Shown piece after piece: positions 36,039 through 48,028 of a stretch of 64,000 nucleotides of DNA (the stretch's first letter is position 1; each line of letters starts with the position of its first letter). The position numbers were made by a program, and so were the translations under genes. The notes beneath the pieces are model-generated. The model was given only the letters and a program-made list of their open reading frames with translations, was not told where the DNA came from and ran no database searches. This stretch comes from Halobacillus litoralis. GTDB taxonomy: Bacteria > Bacillota > Bacilli > Bacillales > Halobacillaceae. Where the stretch lies: contig NZ_CP026118.1 of NCBI RefSeq assembly GCF_004101865.1, positions 3,303,001 to 3,367,000 on the forward strand. Reading direction: 5' to 3'.

Positions 36039-37073
36039 ATGAATGAAGAACGTATGAAAATCCTGCAGATGATTGAAAAAGGAACGGTTAGTGCCGAAGA
36101 AGGCGCTAAGCTGCTTTCTGCAGTTGAAGAGGGACCTGATAAGGGCAGTGCTGCTCAAGAGGAAAAGAAGAAATATGGCCTCAAACATTTCCTCGGCGAT
36201 GCTGTCGAGAAGATCAAGAATTCCGATTTTGATTTATCTTTTGGTGAATACGTAGAATTCGATCATGAAACCGAACTGGAGCCAGCTGACTTTCATGATG
36301 CGGATTTTTCCATTGCTAACGGTTCATTGGAAGTTCATACATGGGAGAAGAATTATGTGAAGGCCACATCCCATGTGAAAGTATATCAAGTGGAAAATGA
36401 GGAAGAAGCCCGACAAAGGTTTCACGACGATGTCCAATTTGAAATCAATAATGATCTGCTGCGTTTAGCAAGCCCTTCTAAAAAAATCAAAACGAATGTG
36501 GAACTGTTTTTACCGAAGAAATCGTACACTTTTGTGAAGTCTAAATTGACGAACGGACCTTTGCATATGGATGGGTTGAAGAGTGAGCACTTTCAATTGA
36601 AAACATCCAATGGTCCTGTCGAGCTCAGTAATGTTTCAGGGGAAACGTGTAAACTTGAAACAGGAAATGGAGCCATTACCTTGACCAATGGTGTATTCGA
36701 ACAATGCTATGCTGATACGATTAACGGAGCGATCACCCTTGGTGGAGCCTACAGCAAAAGTGATGCCTCTGCGGTCAGTGGCAGCATTACAGTCAACCAT
36801 ACTGGTAACAGAGCCCACACCGGTTTTTATAAAACGACTACAGGCAGTGTGAAAGTTTCTCTACCGACTGAGAAAAAAATCGATGGGGTATTGCGTACAA
36901 AAATGGGAAGTCTATATTGTAAACTCGATAATTACAAGATTCTCAATGATAAAAAAGAAGTTATGAACAAACTATTGGAATTTGAAGCATACGAACAATT
37001 TGAGGATGCATATCATATAGAAGCAGAGACGAAGACAGGATCTGTGACGGTCAATCCTCCAGTGCAACTGTGA
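36039..37073 (+). CDS. yvlB: YvlB-like DUF4097 protein
   Basis: 344 residues. An N-terminal short helical domain (ERMKILQMIEKGTVSAEEGA) is followed by a DUF4097 region (residues about 80-340) with repeated beta turns such as NGPLHMDGL, SNGPVELSNVSG, TGNGAITLTNG and TINGAITLGG, a predicted right-handed beta-helix. B. subtilis YvlB belongs to an envelope-stress-associated yvlABCD operon. Here only the B and D members are present, 30 bp apart, without PspC-type YvlC. Confidence 0.8.
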   Translation: MNEERMKILQMIEKGTVSAEEGAKLLSAVEEGPDKGSAAQEEKKKYGLKHFLGDAVEKIKNSDFDLSFGEYVEFDHETELEPADFHDADFSIANGSLEVHTWEKNYVKATSHVKVYQVENEEEARQRFHDDVQFEINNDLLRLASPSKKIKTNVELFLPKKSYTFVKSKLTNGPLHMDGLKSEHFQLKTSNGPVELSNVSGETCKLETGNGAITLTNGVFEQCYADTINGAITLGGAYSKSDASAVSGSITVNHTGNRAHTGFYKTTTGSVKVSLPTEKKIDGVLRTKMGSLYCKLDNYKILNDKKEVMNKLLEFEAYEQFEDAYHIEAETKTGSVTVNPPVQL

Positions 37074-37103
37074 TTGTTCATGAGAAGAAGGCAGGTGTAA
37101 ATC

Positions 37104-37457
37104 ATGAAAAATTGGTTATTGCACATAGTAGTCAACGCTGTTGCGATCATTGCTGTCGGAGCATTGTTCGCCTCCGTCAGTATTGATGGAATCGGCGGGG
37201 CACTTTTAGCTGCCCTCATTCTATCTATATTGAATGCGATTGTGCGGCCGGTTCTTGTAATTTTAACTTTACCGATTACGATTTTATCGCTCGGTTTATT
37301 CTTATTCATCATTAATGCCATCACTCTTTGGCTGACAGATCTCTTCTTGGGAGGTACATTTGATATCGATGGTTTCGGAATGACGATAATATCCGCAATC
37401 ATCATTTCCGTGATCAACCTGATATTGAACAGTTTAATCAAAGACATGAAAAAATGA
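37104..37457 (+). CDS. yvlD: YvlD-like four-helix membrane protein (phage holin superfamily IV)
   Basis: 117 residues made almost entirely of four hydrophobic helices (LLHIVVNAVAIIAVGALFAS at the start) with the conserved LNAIVRPVL motif after the second helix. The family is called phage holin 4 superfamily but occurs chromosomally without lysis genes. The function is unknown; pairing with YvlB suggests an envelope role. A terminator follows directly. Confidence 0.85.
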   Translation: MKNWLLHIVVNAVAIIAVGALFASVSIDGIGGALLAALILSILNAIVRPVLVILTLPITILSLGLFLFIINAITLWLTDLFLGGTFDIDGFGMTIISAIIISVINLILNSLIKDMKK

Positions 37458-37464
37458 CTTTTGA

Positions 37465-37503
37465 ATGCCGTACAGGAGCCATCCTTCTGTACGGCATTTC
37501 TTT
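37465..37503 (+). terminator. yvlBD terminator
   Basis: A perfect 11-bp stem, ATGCCGTACAG (37465-37475) and CTGTACGGCAT (37487-37497), followed by TTCTTT. Confidence 0.8.
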
Positions 37504-37648
37504 GATTTATCGAAGTTTTTAACTGGACGGTTCAATTTCAGCAAGTCCAAACCTTGATATCGTAGCGGAACTAAGTATTTTGAAGCTGCTTGAGCTTGTT
37601 TACTCAATGATATATGATGCACCTACTATCCAAGATTATATAAAAACG

Positions 37649-37657
37649 TGCTACAAT
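37649..37657 (+). promoter_or_regulatory. Extended -10 promoter of the hprK operon
   Basis: TGCTACAAT at about 37649-37657 is an extended -10 (TG-n-TACAAT). No strong -35 is seen. It lies about 40 bp before the hprK start and after the yvlBD terminator. Confidence 0.5.
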
Positions 37658-37694
37658 AGGGGACAGTGATTGATGAATGAGGAGGTTGTTAAAT

Positions 37695-38627
37695 ATGAGC
37701 AAGGTCCGTACGCAAGATTTGTTGACACAGTTCGCACTTGAGTTAGTTGCTGGAGAAGACGGTGTCCACCGTGAAATACATATGAGTGATATTTCTCGCC
37801 CAGGTGTAGAAATGACCGGGTATTTCAAGTTTTATCCGAAAGACCGTCTCCAATTGCTGGGGAAAACAGAACTCTCATACTTTAATGAATTGACGAAGGA
37901 ACAGCGTAAGGAACGTGCTGAGAAACTTTGCACAGATGTTACGCCTGGAATCGTTATTACACGGGGAATGGATATTCCTGAAGAATTGTATCATGCCGCA
38001 AATGAAGCAGGGGTTCCACTTATGCTGTCACCCTATAAAACGACACGTGTGATCAGCCGTCTGACGAATTTCCTTGAAACGAAATTCGCTCCATTTACAG
38101 CTATCCATGGTGTTCTGGTCGATATCTATGGGATTGGAGTTTTAATTACGGGCCAGAGTGGTGTCGGTAAAAGTGAGACAGCATTAGAACTAGTGAAGAG
38201 AGGCCATCGTCTTGTAGCTGATGATAGTGTGGAAATACGGCAAGAAGATTATGATACATTGATCGGAAACAGTCCGCCATTGATTGAACATCTTCTGGAA
38301 ATTCGCGGGCTTGGCATCATTAATGTGATGACATTGTTCGGTGCAGGAGCAGTACGTAGCTATAAACGTATTACCCTTGTCATCAATCTTGAATTATGGG
38401 ATAAAAATAAACAATACGATCGTCTTGGATTAGAAGAAGAGACTATGAAAATCATGGACGTGGAAATCCCGAAAGCGATCATCCCTGTCCGCCCAGGTCG
38501 TAACCTTGCTGTCATCATTGAAGTTGCAGCGATGAACTTCCGTTTGAAACGGATGGGTGTAAATGCTGCGGAAGAGTTTTCGGAACGTTTGACTAAAGTG
38601 ATCGATCAAGATCAGAACAATGTGTAA
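37695..38627 (+). CDS. hprK: HPr kinase/phosphorylase
   Basis: 310 residues from ATG 37695 (GGAGG upstream). Walker [15 protein letters not shown] (residues 153-166), the catalytic His in [11 protein letters not shown] (138), the signature [20 protein letters not shown] and the C-terminal helix are intact. HprK phosphorylates HPr and Crh on Ser-46 with ATP or PPi and removes it by phosphorolysis, setting CcpA-dependent catabolite repression. It heads a tight operon, hprK-lgt-yvoD-ppaX-yvoF-glpP. Confidence 0.98.
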   Translation: MSKVRTQDLLTQFALELVAGEDGVHREIHMSDISRPGVEMTGYFKFYPKDRLQLLGKTELSYFNELTKEQRKERAEKLCTDVTPGIVITRGMDIPEELYHAANEAGVPLMLSPYKTTRVISRLTNFLETKFAPFTAIHGVLVDIYGIGVLITGQSGVGKSETALELVKRGHRLVADDSVEIRQEDYDTLIGNSPPLIEHLLEIRGLGIINVMTLFGAGAVRSYKRITLVINLELWDKNKQYDRLGLEEETMKIMDVEIPKAIIPVRPGRNLAVIIEVAAMNFRLKRMGVNAAEEFSERLTKVIDQDQNNV

Positions 38628-38641
38628 GGGAGGAATTCATT

Positions 38642-39475
38642 ATGACTTGTACACCTGAACCGTTAAATCCGGTCTTCCTCCAACTTGGTCCACTCTCGAT
38701 TTATTGGTACGGGCTTATCATCGCGACAGGGGCCTTCTTAGGTCTGTGGATTGCGACTAGAGAAACAGAGCGCTTGGGATTAAAGAAAGACTATATGGTA
38801 GACATTGTCGTCTATGCTATTCCGGCAGCCATCATCTGTGCCCGTTTGTATTATGTGATTTTTGAATGGGACCGGTACGCCGGAGGGCCATGGTGGAAAG
38901 TGTTTGCTGTGTGGGAAGGTGGCATTGCCATCCACGGAGCATTGATCGGGTCTGTTTTGACAGCTTTGATATATACAAGAGTAAAAGGATTGTCATTCTG
39001 GCAAATGGCGGATATCGCTGCTCCTAGTCTTATCTTGGGGCAAGCTATTGGCCGCTGGGGAAACTTCATGAACCAGGAAGCTCATGGGGGGCCTGTTTCA
39101 GAGTCGTTTTATAATAACTTCATGCAGTATTTACCTGAATTCATCAATCAGCAAATGTGCATAGATGGTACTGTCTACCATCCGACATTCTTATATGAAT
39201 CGTTATGGAATATTGTTGGGTTCATCTTATTGCTTGTCCTTCGCCACAAGTTCAACCCTCGTCGAGGGGAAGTGTTCTTGAGCTATGTCATCTGGTATTC
39301 TGTTGGACGGTTCTTCATAGAAGGAATGCGTACAGACAGTTTGTATTTGTTCGGTGAAATCAGAACGGCCCAGTTCATTTCTATTCTTCTTGTTGCCGGT
39401 GCCGTTGTATTGATGGTGTATCGCCGCAAGAATGGGATGGCGAATAAATATTATAGCGGAAAGAAAGTAAAATAA
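38642..39475 (+). CDS. lgt: Prolipoprotein diacylglyceryl transferase
   Basis: 277 residues with seven membrane spans and the signature [14 protein letters not shown] (essential Arg and Asn) near residues 136-149. It moves diacylglycerol from phosphatidylglycerol to the lipobox Cys of prelipoproteins such as CccB in this window. Start ATG 38642 behind GGGAGG, 14 bp after hprK. The Cys-rich start [10 protein letters not shown] is normal for Bacillus Lgt. Confidence 0.97.
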   Translation: MTCTPEPLNPVFLQLGPLSIYWYGLIIATGAFLGLWIATRETERLGLKKDYMVDIVVYAIPAAIICARLYYVIFEWDRYAGGPWWKVFAVWEGGIAIHGALIGSVLTALIYTRVKGLSFWQMADIAAPSLILGQAIGRWGNFMNQEAHGGPVSESFYNNFMQYLPEFINQQMCIDGTVYHPTFLYESLWNIVGFILLLVLRHKFNPRRGEVFLSYVIWYSVGRFFIEGMRTDSLYLFGEIRTAQFISILLVAGAVVLMVYRRKNGMANKYYSGKKVK

Positions 39476-39488
39476 GGGAGCATGTATC

Positions 39489-40445
39489 ATGAAGGGCATA
39501 TTACAAAGAGGAATCAAAAAAGGGGTCGATCTCACTTGGACGCTTGGGAAAGTCATTTTTCCAGTGACATTGATCGTAACCATCTTACAATTCACGCCGA
39601 TTTTGCCCTGGGTGATGGAACGGCTGGAACCGATGATGGGGTGGCTCGGTCTATCTGGAGAAGCAGCTGTTCCTCTTGTTCTCGGTAATTTTTTGAACCT
39701 TTATGCAGGTATCGCGGCTATAATATCCTTTGAGTTTACTGTAAAGGAAGTTTTCATTTTAGCGATTATGATGTCTTTTTCCCACAACTTGCTGATCGAG
39801 TCGACGGTGGCCAAAAAAGTCGGGGTCAGCTGGTGGTTTGTTGCAGGGGTTCGTTTAAGCCTTGCTTTCATATCGGCGGCAGCCATCAATTTCTTTTGGA
39901 AAGGTGGAGGAGAAACCGCTAAGTATGGGTTCACTCCAGAGAAAACGGCAGCTCCTGAAGGATGGACTGAGATCATCTTCCAAGGTTTGCAGACGGCTTT
40001 CATGGGGATAATCCAGCTTGCCTTGATTGTCATCCCTTTGATGATTTTCATGCAGTATTTGCGGGAAAAAGGATGGTTGGACCGTTTTTCTGAGTGGGTT
40101 GCGCCGGCGACGAAATTTCTCGGTATGGAGCGTAACACTTCGATGACATTAGTGGCCGGACTGACCATCGGCCTTGCTTACGGGGCTGGTTTGATGATTC
40201 AAGCGGTAGAAGAAGATGGAGTTTCGAAAAAGGACATGTACTTAGCATTGCTTTTTCTCGTTTCTTGTCATGCTGTCGTTGAGGATACACTTATTTTCAT
40301 CCCGCTCGGTATTCCGGTTTGGCCGCTTCTTCTCATCCGATTATTGACGGCAGTCGCATTGACAGCAGCCGTCGGTTTCATTTGGAATAGACTACAACAG
40401 AAAAGAAAGGATACATCTAATGAGCATACGTACCATTCTCTTTGA
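39489..40445 (+). CDS. yvoD: Nucleoside-recognition (Gate) domain membrane protein YvoD
   Basis: 318 residues with about eight membrane helices and two Gate-domain halves ([40 protein letters not shown]). The family is related to sporulation proteins SpmA/SpmB and nucleoside transporters. No substrate is known for YvoD. It lies between lgt and ppaX as in B. subtilis and overlaps ppaX by 26 bp. Confidence 0.85.
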   Translation: MKGILQRGIKKGVDLTWTLGKVIFPVTLIVTILQFTPILPWVMERLEPMMGWLGLSGEAAVPLVLGNFLNLYAGIAAIISFEFTVKEVFILAIMMSFSHNLLIESTVAKKVGVSWWFVAGVRLSLAFISAAAINFFWKGGGETAKYGFTPEKTAAPEGWTEIIFQGLQTAFMGIIQLALIVIPLMIFMQYLREKGWLDRFSEWVAPATKFLGMERNTSMTLVAGLTIGLAYGAGLMIQAVEEDGVSKKDMYLALLFLVSCHAVVEDTLIFIPLGIPVWPLLLIRLLTAVALTAAVGFIWNRLQQKRKDTSNEHTYHSL

Positions 40446-41058
40446 TTTAGACGGGACGTTGATTGATACCAATGAATTGATCATCGCTTCCTTCACACAT
40501 ACGATTGAGCAATATGCCGACAGACCATATGAGCGGAAGGAAATACTCGATTTTATCGGTCCTCCTCTGAGGGATAGCTTGAGTAAAGTGAATCCGGCGA
40601 AAGTGGAAGAGATGATTGTAACTTACCGTAAACATAACATCGAGAACCATAACAGTTATGTTAAAGCATATGACGGTGTCGTTGAAACGATCAAAACTTT
40701 GAAAAAGCAAGGCTACCGACTTGGGATCGTGACAACGAAAATGCGTAACACGGTGCAGATGGGCTTGGAACTGACAGGGCTGGACGGGCTGTTTGAAACA
40801 GTGATTACACTTGATGATGTAAAGAATGCAAAGCCACATCCGGAACCTATCGTCAAGGCGTTGAGTCATCTTGATTCCCAAGCATCGGAAGCATTGATGG
40901 TCGGAGACAATACTCACGATATTGAAGCAGGTCAAAATGCAGGAACGAAAACTGCCGGTGTCGCTTGGACGATCAAAGGCAGAGAAGTGTTGGATAATCT
41001 TAAACCTGATTATATGCTGACACATATGAGTGAGCTAGTAGAAATTACAGGGGGATGA
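40420..41058 (+). CDS. ppaX: Pyrophosphatase PpaX
   Basis: 212 residues. HAD motifs: [22 protein letters not shown] and [16 protein letters not shown]. PpaX hydrolyses the pyrophosphate released when HprK phosphorolyses P-Ser-HPr, pulling that reaction forward. Its place in the hprK operon supports this over generic phosphoglycolate phosphatase. It starts inside the end of yvoD, with AAAGGA upstream. Confidence 0.92.
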   Translation: MSIRTILFDLDGTLIDTNELIIASFTHTIEQYADRPYERKEILDFIGPPLRDSLSKVNPAKVEEMIVTYRKHNIENHNSYVKAYDGVVETIKTLKKQGYRLGIVTTKMRNTVQMGLELTGLDGLFETVITLDDVKNAKPHPEPIVKALSHLDSQASEALMVGDNTHDIEAGQNAGTKTAGVAWTIKGREVLDNLKPDYMLTHMSELVEITGG

Positions 41059-41062
41059 CCTT

Positions 41063-41593
41063 ATGAGAAAAACGGAGCGCTATCCGGTAAAGGGAGCTAA
41101 TTCCTTATGGCACATTTATAAGACGGTGCCGTTTTTCAAAGTGGTCAAAAACTTCGTCATCATCCAACTGGCTCGCTATACACCATTCCTAGCCATGAAA
41201 AACTGGTTATACCGTACCTTTCTCCACATGAAAGTCGGGGATCAGACCGCCTTTGCACTCATGGTCATGGTCGACATCATGTTTCCGGAGAAAATCAAAG
41301 TCGGACGCAATACTGTGATCGGATATAATACAACGATTCTCGCCCATGAATATTTGATTGAGGAATTCCGCCTTGGCGATGTCATCATTGGGGATGAGGT
41401 ATTGATCGGTGCCAATTCGACGATTTTACCTGGAGTGACTATCGGAGAAAAAGCTGTAGTATCGGCGGGGACACTCGTGCATAAGAATGTCCCGCCGGGG
41501 GCTTTTGTCGGTGGCAATCCAATGCAGGTGATTTATACGAAAGAACAGATGGAAGAGCGGAGAATGCATCTGGGAAAGGGTGGAAGCCTGTGA
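41063..41593 (+). CDS. yvoF: Left-handed beta-helix acyltransferase YvoF
   Basis: 176 residues. Hexapeptide repeats (VGRNTVIGYNTTILAHEYLI; IGDEVLIGANSTILPGVTIG; VVSAGTLVHKNVPPGAFVGG) identify a LbH acetyltransferase of the CysE/LacA/NodL type. The acceptor is unknown. It fits between ppaX and glpP with four-base spacings, in the same operon as hprK. Confidence 0.88.
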   Translation: MRKTERYPVKGANSLWHIYKTVPFFKVVKNFVIIQLARYTPFLAMKNWLYRTFLHMKVGDQTAFALMVMVDIMFPEKIKVGRNTVIGYNTTILAHEYLIEEFRLGDVIIGDEVLIGANSTILPGVTIGEKAVVSAGTLVHKNVPPGAFVGGNPMQVIYTKEQMEERRMHLGKGGSL

Positions 41594-42150
41594 CGTTGAG
41601 CCAGTCAATTTTGCCCGCCGTGAAGAAGATAAAAGAGTTTGAGGCATTGTTGGATAGTGAGACAGATTATATCATTCTTTTGGAAAGCCGGTTAGGACTC
41701 TTGAGAAAACTTGTAAAAGTTGGCCAAAAAGCCGGAAAGAAAATTTTCATTCATGTCGATTTGATCCAAGGCTTGAAGGCAGATGAATACGGGATGGAAT
41801 ATCTTGGGCAGGTAGTGAAACCAGATGGAGTCATTTCGACGAGAGCTCACGTGATCCACCAGGCGAAGAAATACAATCTCCTTTCAGTCCAGCGGTTGTT
41901 TTTAATAGACAGTCAAGCCATTGAACATAACGTGAAGATCATCCAAAAGACAAAGCCGGATTTCGTTGAAGTTTTACCTGGCATATTACCGGGTATGATA
42001 GAAGAGATAAAGGACCGTGTAGGAGTTCCTGTCATTGCCGGAGGATTGATCCGGACAGATGCAGAGGTTGATCAAGCCCTTGCTTCAGGAGCTGCCGCAG
42101 TCTCTACTTCACGATCTGATTTGTGGCGCTTTAACAACGAGAATACATAA
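41590..42150 (+). CDS. glpP: Glycerol uptake operon antiterminator GlpP
   Basis: 186 residues. The TIM-barrel RNA-binding protein shows conserved KIFIHVDLIQGLKADEYG, GVISTRAHVIHQAKK and the C-terminal GAAAVSTSRSDLWRF. With glycerol-3-phosphate bound, GlpP stops termination in glp leaders. GTG 41590 overlaps the yvoF stop and has GGGTGG upstream; TTG 41596 is an alternative. It is the last gene of the hprK operon here and is directly followed by its targets glpF and glpK. Confidence 0.93.
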   Translation: MTLSQSILPAVKKIKEFEALLDSETDYIILLESRLGLLRKLVKVGQKAGKKIFIHVDLIQGLKADEYGMEYLGQVVKPDGVISTRAHVIHQAKKYNLLSVQRLFLIDSQAIEHNVKIIQKTKPDFVEVLPGILPGMIEEIKDRVGVPVIAGGLIRTDAEVDQALASGAAAVSTSRSDLWRFNNENT

Positions 42151-42222
42151 TCACCTTTCGTGAATGAGGCTGACGGATCCACACAATGATTAGAGACTGC
42201 TGATCAATGTGTGGTTTTTGTT
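42121..42222 (+). promoter_or_regulatory. glpFK promoter candidate and GlpP-type leader terminator
   Basis: A possible promoter TTGTGG (42121-42126), 17 bases, TACATA (42144-42149) lies at the end of glpP. The leader then forms an imperfect 15-bp stem, left arm 42179-42193 and right arm 42200-42214 (one mismatch, one G-U), followed by TTTTTGTT. GlpP antitermination at such a hairpin is established for B. subtilis glpFK. Confidence 0.65.
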
Positions 42223-42256
42223 CGTCAATTGTGGAATGCAGAGAGGAGATCGCATC

Positions 42257-44571
<2,315 letters not shown>

Positions 44572-44575
44572 TGCT

Positions 44576-44603
44576 TTGACACACCCCCTCATTTTGATAT
44601 AAT
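44576..44603 (+). promoter_or_regulatory. glpD promoter
   Basis: Consensus TTGACA (44576-44581), 16-base spacer, consensus TATAAT (44598-44603), starting five bases after the glpK stop. Confidence 0.85.
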
Positions 44604-44639
44604 TGGGGTATAAGTTAATGGCAACGGTCGGAGATATGG

Positions 44640-44692
44640 AGAGACCACGAACCTTTATGCTGCGGTATAAAGAGATTCGTGGTCTCTTTTTT
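44640..44692 (+). terminator. GlpP-controlled leader terminator of glpD
   Basis: A perfect 12-bp stem, AGAGACCACGAA (44640-44651) with TTCGTGGTCTCT (44676-44687), followed by TTTTTT, lies between the glpD promoter and the gene. In B. subtilis the equivalent structure is the GlpP antitermination target. Confidence 0.85.
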
Positions 44693-44799
44693 TAGAATTG
44701 TTTCGCTTAAATAAGCAATTCTACACATAAATACCCTCCATTTAGGGAATAACCGTATCAGACCATTAAAAAGAAGACAACGGAAGAAGGAGAGATCGT

Positions 44800-46473
44800 A
44801 TGCAATCATTTTCTAGTTACGAAAGACAAGAACAATTTGACCGTATGGCTCAAGAAGATTGGGACGTCCTAGTCATCGGTGGGGGGATTACTGGATCTGG
44901 TATCGCTCTGGACGCTGCCAGCCGCGGCATGAAAACAGCTGTCGTTGAGATGCAGGATTACGCAGCCGGGACTTCCAGCCGATCCACGAAACTTGTGCAC
45001 GGTGGATTAAGATATTTGAAACAGTTCGAAGTCAAAATGGTGGCTGAAGTCGGCAAGGAACGTGAAATCGTTTATGAAAACGGCCCACATGTGACGACAC
45101 CAGAGTGGATGATGCTTCCTTTCCATGAGGGAGGAAACTTCGGCCCATTTTCAACGAACATAGGGTTGCGCGTATATGATTATCTTGCTGGTGTAAAAAA
45201 ATCCGAACGCCGTTCAATGATGAGTGCTGAAGAAGCACTGGAGCGCGAACCTCTCATAAAGAAAGAGGGTCTTAAAGGCGCAGGATACTATGTCGAGTAT
45301 AAAACTGATGATGCACGCCTTACGCTTGAAGTCATGAAGAAGGCGGTTGATTATGGTGCCTGTTCTTCCAACTATGCTAAAGTCGTCGACTTCATCTATG
45401 ATGAAAATGGATCGATCGTAGGTGCAAAAATCGAGGATACCGTTACGGGCGAGCAATACCATGTGAAGGCGAAGAAAATCATTAATGCCGGTGGTCCATG
45501 GGTCGATGAACTACGTGAAATTGATGGTTCGAAAAAAGGGAAAACATTGCAGCTTACCAAAGGTGTCCACCTTGTTTTCGACCAATCGAAGTTTCCGCTC
45601 AAACAAGCTATCTACTTCGACAGTCCGGATGGTCGGATGATTTTTGCGATTCCTAGAGATGGTAAAACGTATATTGGAACGACAGATACGACTTATGAGG
45701 AAAAAGAGGATATCGCTCATCCGACGATGAGGGAAGAAGATCGGGAGTATATTTTAAATGCGATGAAGACGATGTTCCCTACAGTAGAGGTTTCAGAAAA
45801 CGACGTCGAATCCAGCTGGGCAGGTTTACGTCCATTAGTACATGAAGAAGGCAAAGATCCTTCTGAGATCTCTCGTAAAGATGAAATGTTCATTTCGGAT
45901 TCTGGTTTGATTTCCATGGCTGGTGGTAAGTTGACAGGGTACCGTAAGATGGCTCAAACAGCTGCTGATCTTGTCCGTGACCAACTGATGGAGGAATATG
46001 GAATTCGTTACTCTGATTCAGAAACAAAACGCATGCCGATTTCCGGTGGTGATGTGGGAGGATCGCAAGGGTTCAAGAAATTCAAAGAAGAGCGTACCCG
46101 AATAGGTGAATCCATCGGTCTCAGTAAAGAGGAGGCTGAAAAGCTGATCCGCCTGTATGGTTCGAATGTCGATGTGGTCTTCCACAACTATCAAAAGCGC
46201 CAGCAAGAAGCAAACCAAGCGCAAATCGATCCAGCCGTTTTTGCTCAGCTCGTTTATGCGATGGAACATGAGATGACAGTCAAACCGGTTGATTTCTTCG
46301 TCCGTCGAACGGCAGCGCTTTTCTTCAATATTAATTGGGTTAGAAAGCATAAAGCTCCGGTCATCGATTATATGGCTAAGGAATTGAGTTACACGGAACA
46401 ACAAAAACAAGATTATATCAATCAACTTGAACGCTTATTAGAAGAAGCTGTCAAACCAATCGAATATGTATGA
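44800..46473 (+). CDS. glpD: Aerobic glycerol-3-phosphate dehydrogenase
   Basis: 557 residues. FAD-binding GGGITGSGIALDAASRG near residue 27, STKLVHGGLRYLKQFEV and the C-terminal domain fit GlpD. The membrane-associated flavoenzyme oxidises glycerol-3-phosphate to dihydroxyacetone phosphate and feeds menaquinone. It has its own promoter and leader terminator, so it is regulated separately from glpFK, although all respond to glycerol. Confidence 0.97.
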   Translation: MQSFSSYERQEQFDRMAQEDWDVLVIGGGITGSGIALDAASRGMKTAVVEMQDYAAGTSSRSTKLVHGGLRYLKQFEVKMVAEVGKEREIVYENGPHVTTPEWMMLPFHEGGNFGPFSTNIGLRVYDYLAGVKKSERRSMMSAEEALEREPLIKKEGLKGAGYYVEYKTDDARLTLEVMKKAVDYGACSSNYAKVVDFIYDENGSIVGAKIEDTVTGEQYHVKAKKIINAGGPWVDELREIDGSKKGKTLQLTKGVHLVFDQSKFPLKQAIYFDSPDGRMIFAIPRDGKTYIGTTDTTYEEKEDIAHPTMREEDREYILNAMKTMFPTVEVSENDVESSWAGLRPLVHEEGKDPSEISRKDEMFISDSGLISMAGGKLTGYRKMAQTAADLVRDQLMEEYGIRYSDSETKRMPISGGDVGGSQGFKKFKEERTRIGESIGLSKEEAEKLIRLYGSNVDVVFHNYQKRQQEANQAQIDPAVFAQLVYAMEHEMTVKPVDFFVRRTAALFFNINWVRKHKAPVIDYMAKELSYTEQQKQDYINQLERLLEEAVKPIEYV

Positions 46474-46483
46474 TAATAGTGAG

Positions 46484-46517
46484 AAACTCTTCCTCTTTTT
46501 GAGGGAGAGTTTTTTTC
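46484..46517 (+). terminator. glpD terminator
   Basis: AAACTCTTCCTC and GAGGGAGAGTTT arms followed by a T run. Confidence 0.85.
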
Positions 46518-46641
46518 GTGAACCAAATCCCAGCCTATAGAGAGATTTGATACAAAAAAGCAAGTAATCTATTCGTTTTTTATCGCCTTATGATAAAATT
46601 AATAATGGATATGAAAGATTTACCAGTATAGGGGGATCGAA

Positions 46642-47463
46642 ATGACCCATGTGCAAACATTAATCTATCAAGATGCAAGAAGGCAGCTGATTGCAGGCAG
46701 TGTTTTATCAGTGATCGCCCTTGTTTTTATCATCGGGGTTATTACAGTAACAATAAGCAGCCTCCTCATTTCCCTTTTTTATGCCGCTATTTTTACGACA
46801 TCTGGACTAAGTCTTTTGCGTACGGGTTACCTTGACTTGAAAAAATCTCGGCAGACGGATACGGATTTTATGGAAGATGAGGTATCCCTGATCATTGAAA
46901 AGGTACCTGCGCGTATGTATGTCGGGCATAAGCCGAAGAAGTCCTATCAGGCAGGACTATTTGATATGGATGGTGAGCTTTATGGAGAAATTCAAGAAAT
47001 AGCCGGTGTTAAAAATAAGCTCCTGAGAGGCATTCAGTTTGTCAATTTTTTCGAAAACGTCCGTTCTGCTGATTTTATTTTGAAAGATAGGAACAACCAT
47101 GCATTATATCAAATCGAAAAAAAAGGCGGGTTTTCCTGGAGAGGTTATGTCCAAAACCAGGAAGGCTTTTATGTAGCTTATACGAAAGATACAAAAAATA
47201 AGACTACAGGCCAACGTATTACCCGCTATATTGAAGCAGACCAGTGTCGCTGGAGTTGTGAAGGTGACGGATACATTGGTCACTTCTCCATCAAAGATCA
47301 AGACGGAAGAGTATGGGCTGTGATCAAACGTGGGGCAATTCCAAGAGAAGCTGCTGAGCGCTTCGAGCAGATGCCGGGATATTTAGTGGAATGGGAAATC
47401 CGTGAACATATTCCGGCTTCACTGCTTGCCTTCATATTTTTACTGCAATCACGGGATCAGTGA
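46642..47463 (+). CDS. Membrane-anchored protein with tubby-like C-terminal domain (tentative)
   Basis: 273 residues. Two N-terminal hydrophobic helices (residues about 17-60: VLSVIALVFIIGVITVTISS, LFYAAIFTTSGLSLL) are followed by a beta-rich domain of about 180 residues (YQAGLFDMDGELYGEIQEIA, ADFILKDRNNHALYQIEKKG). The alternation of strand and short turn resembles LURP-one/tubby C-terminal folds seen in Bacillus membrane proteins, but I cannot confirm this by eye. The gene is monocistronic, with a terminator at 47468. Confidence 0.6.
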   Translation: MTHVQTLIYQDARRQLIAGSVLSVIALVFIIGVITVTISSLLISLFYAAIFTTSGLSLLRTGYLDLKKSRQTDTDFMEDEVSLIIEKVPARMYVGHKPKKSYQAGLFDMDGELYGEIQEIAGVKNKLLRGIQFVNFFENVRSADFILKDRNNHALYQIEKKGGFSWRGYVQNQEGFYVAYTKDTKNKTTGQRITRYIEADQCRWSCEGDGYIGHFSIKDQDGRVWAVIKRGAIPREAAERFEQMPGYLVEWEIREHIPASLLAFIFLLQSRDQ

Positions 47464-47467
47464 CCGT

Positions 47468-47502
47468 CCTTTCAGAGAATACCTCTCTGAAAGGCTTTTT
47501 TT
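47468..47502 (+). terminator. Terminator after the tubby-like gene
   Basis: CCTTTCAGAGA (47468-47478) and TCTCTGAAAGG (47484-47494) then CTTTTTTT. Confidence 0.85.
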
Positions 47503-47566
47503 ATTTAATGAAATAGTCGAGATCATGGACCATTATGAATGAATGGAATTTTCCAATATTTTATAG

Positions 47567-47597
47567 TTGAACTTTACGTTAACGTAAATGGTATAGT
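47567..47597 (+). promoter_or_regulatory. MerR-type promoter/operator
   Basis: TTGAAC (47567-47572) and TATAGT (47592-47597) are separated by 19 bases. The spacer begins with a perfect 16-bp palindrome TTTACGTTAACGTAAA (47573-47588). An over-long spacer with a palindrome between -35 and -10 is the hallmark of promoters untwisted by MerR-family activators. Confidence 0.85.
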
Positions 47598-47635
47598 TTA
47601 ATTGTTAGAATATTCGTTCAATGCGAGGGAATCTG

Positions 47636-48028
47636 GTGACACATTCTTTTACAATCCAACAAGTGGCAGATCAATTTCAGGTGACACAGCGAACCATCCG
47701 GTATTATGAGGAGCTTGGTTTGATTCATCCTGAGCGTACCTCTGCTGGTCGACGTTCATTTTCGTCAAAAGACCTGACTCGGCTAGGTCTGGTTTTTCGC
47801 GGTAAAATATATGGGTTTCATCTGGATGAAATCAAAGAGATGATTCACCTATTCGATCAGGATCCTTCAGGAGTCAGACAGCTTGAGCGCACATTGAGCT
47901 ATGGAAAAGACAAAATGAGGGAGGTAGATGTACGTATCCGGGAGTTGGAGCACTTGAAGGCTGAAATGAAACAATGGTTGATGAAATTCGAAGAAGAATT
48001 AGAAGAACGGAGAGGAGATGCGCCATGA
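47636..48028 (+). CDS. MerR-family transcriptional regulator
   Basis: About 130 residues from GTG 47636, with GAGGGA at normal spacing; ATG 47621 is an alternative. The MerR winged-helix (FTIQQVADQFQVTQRTIRYY, EELGLIHPERTSAGRRSF) is followed by a dimerisation coiled coil (about 85-125). No Cys metal-binding residues are present, so the inducer is organic, plausibly an acyl-CoA, as for LiuR/related regulators. It overlaps the next gene by four bases and probably autoregulates through the palindromic promoter upstream. Confidence 0.88.
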   Translation: MTHSFTIQQVADQFQVTQRTIRYYEELGLIHPERTSAGRRSFSSKDLTRLGLVFRGKIYGFHLDEIKEMIHLFDQDPSGVRQLERTLSYGKDKMREVDVRIRELEHLKAEMKQWLMKFEEELEERRGDAP

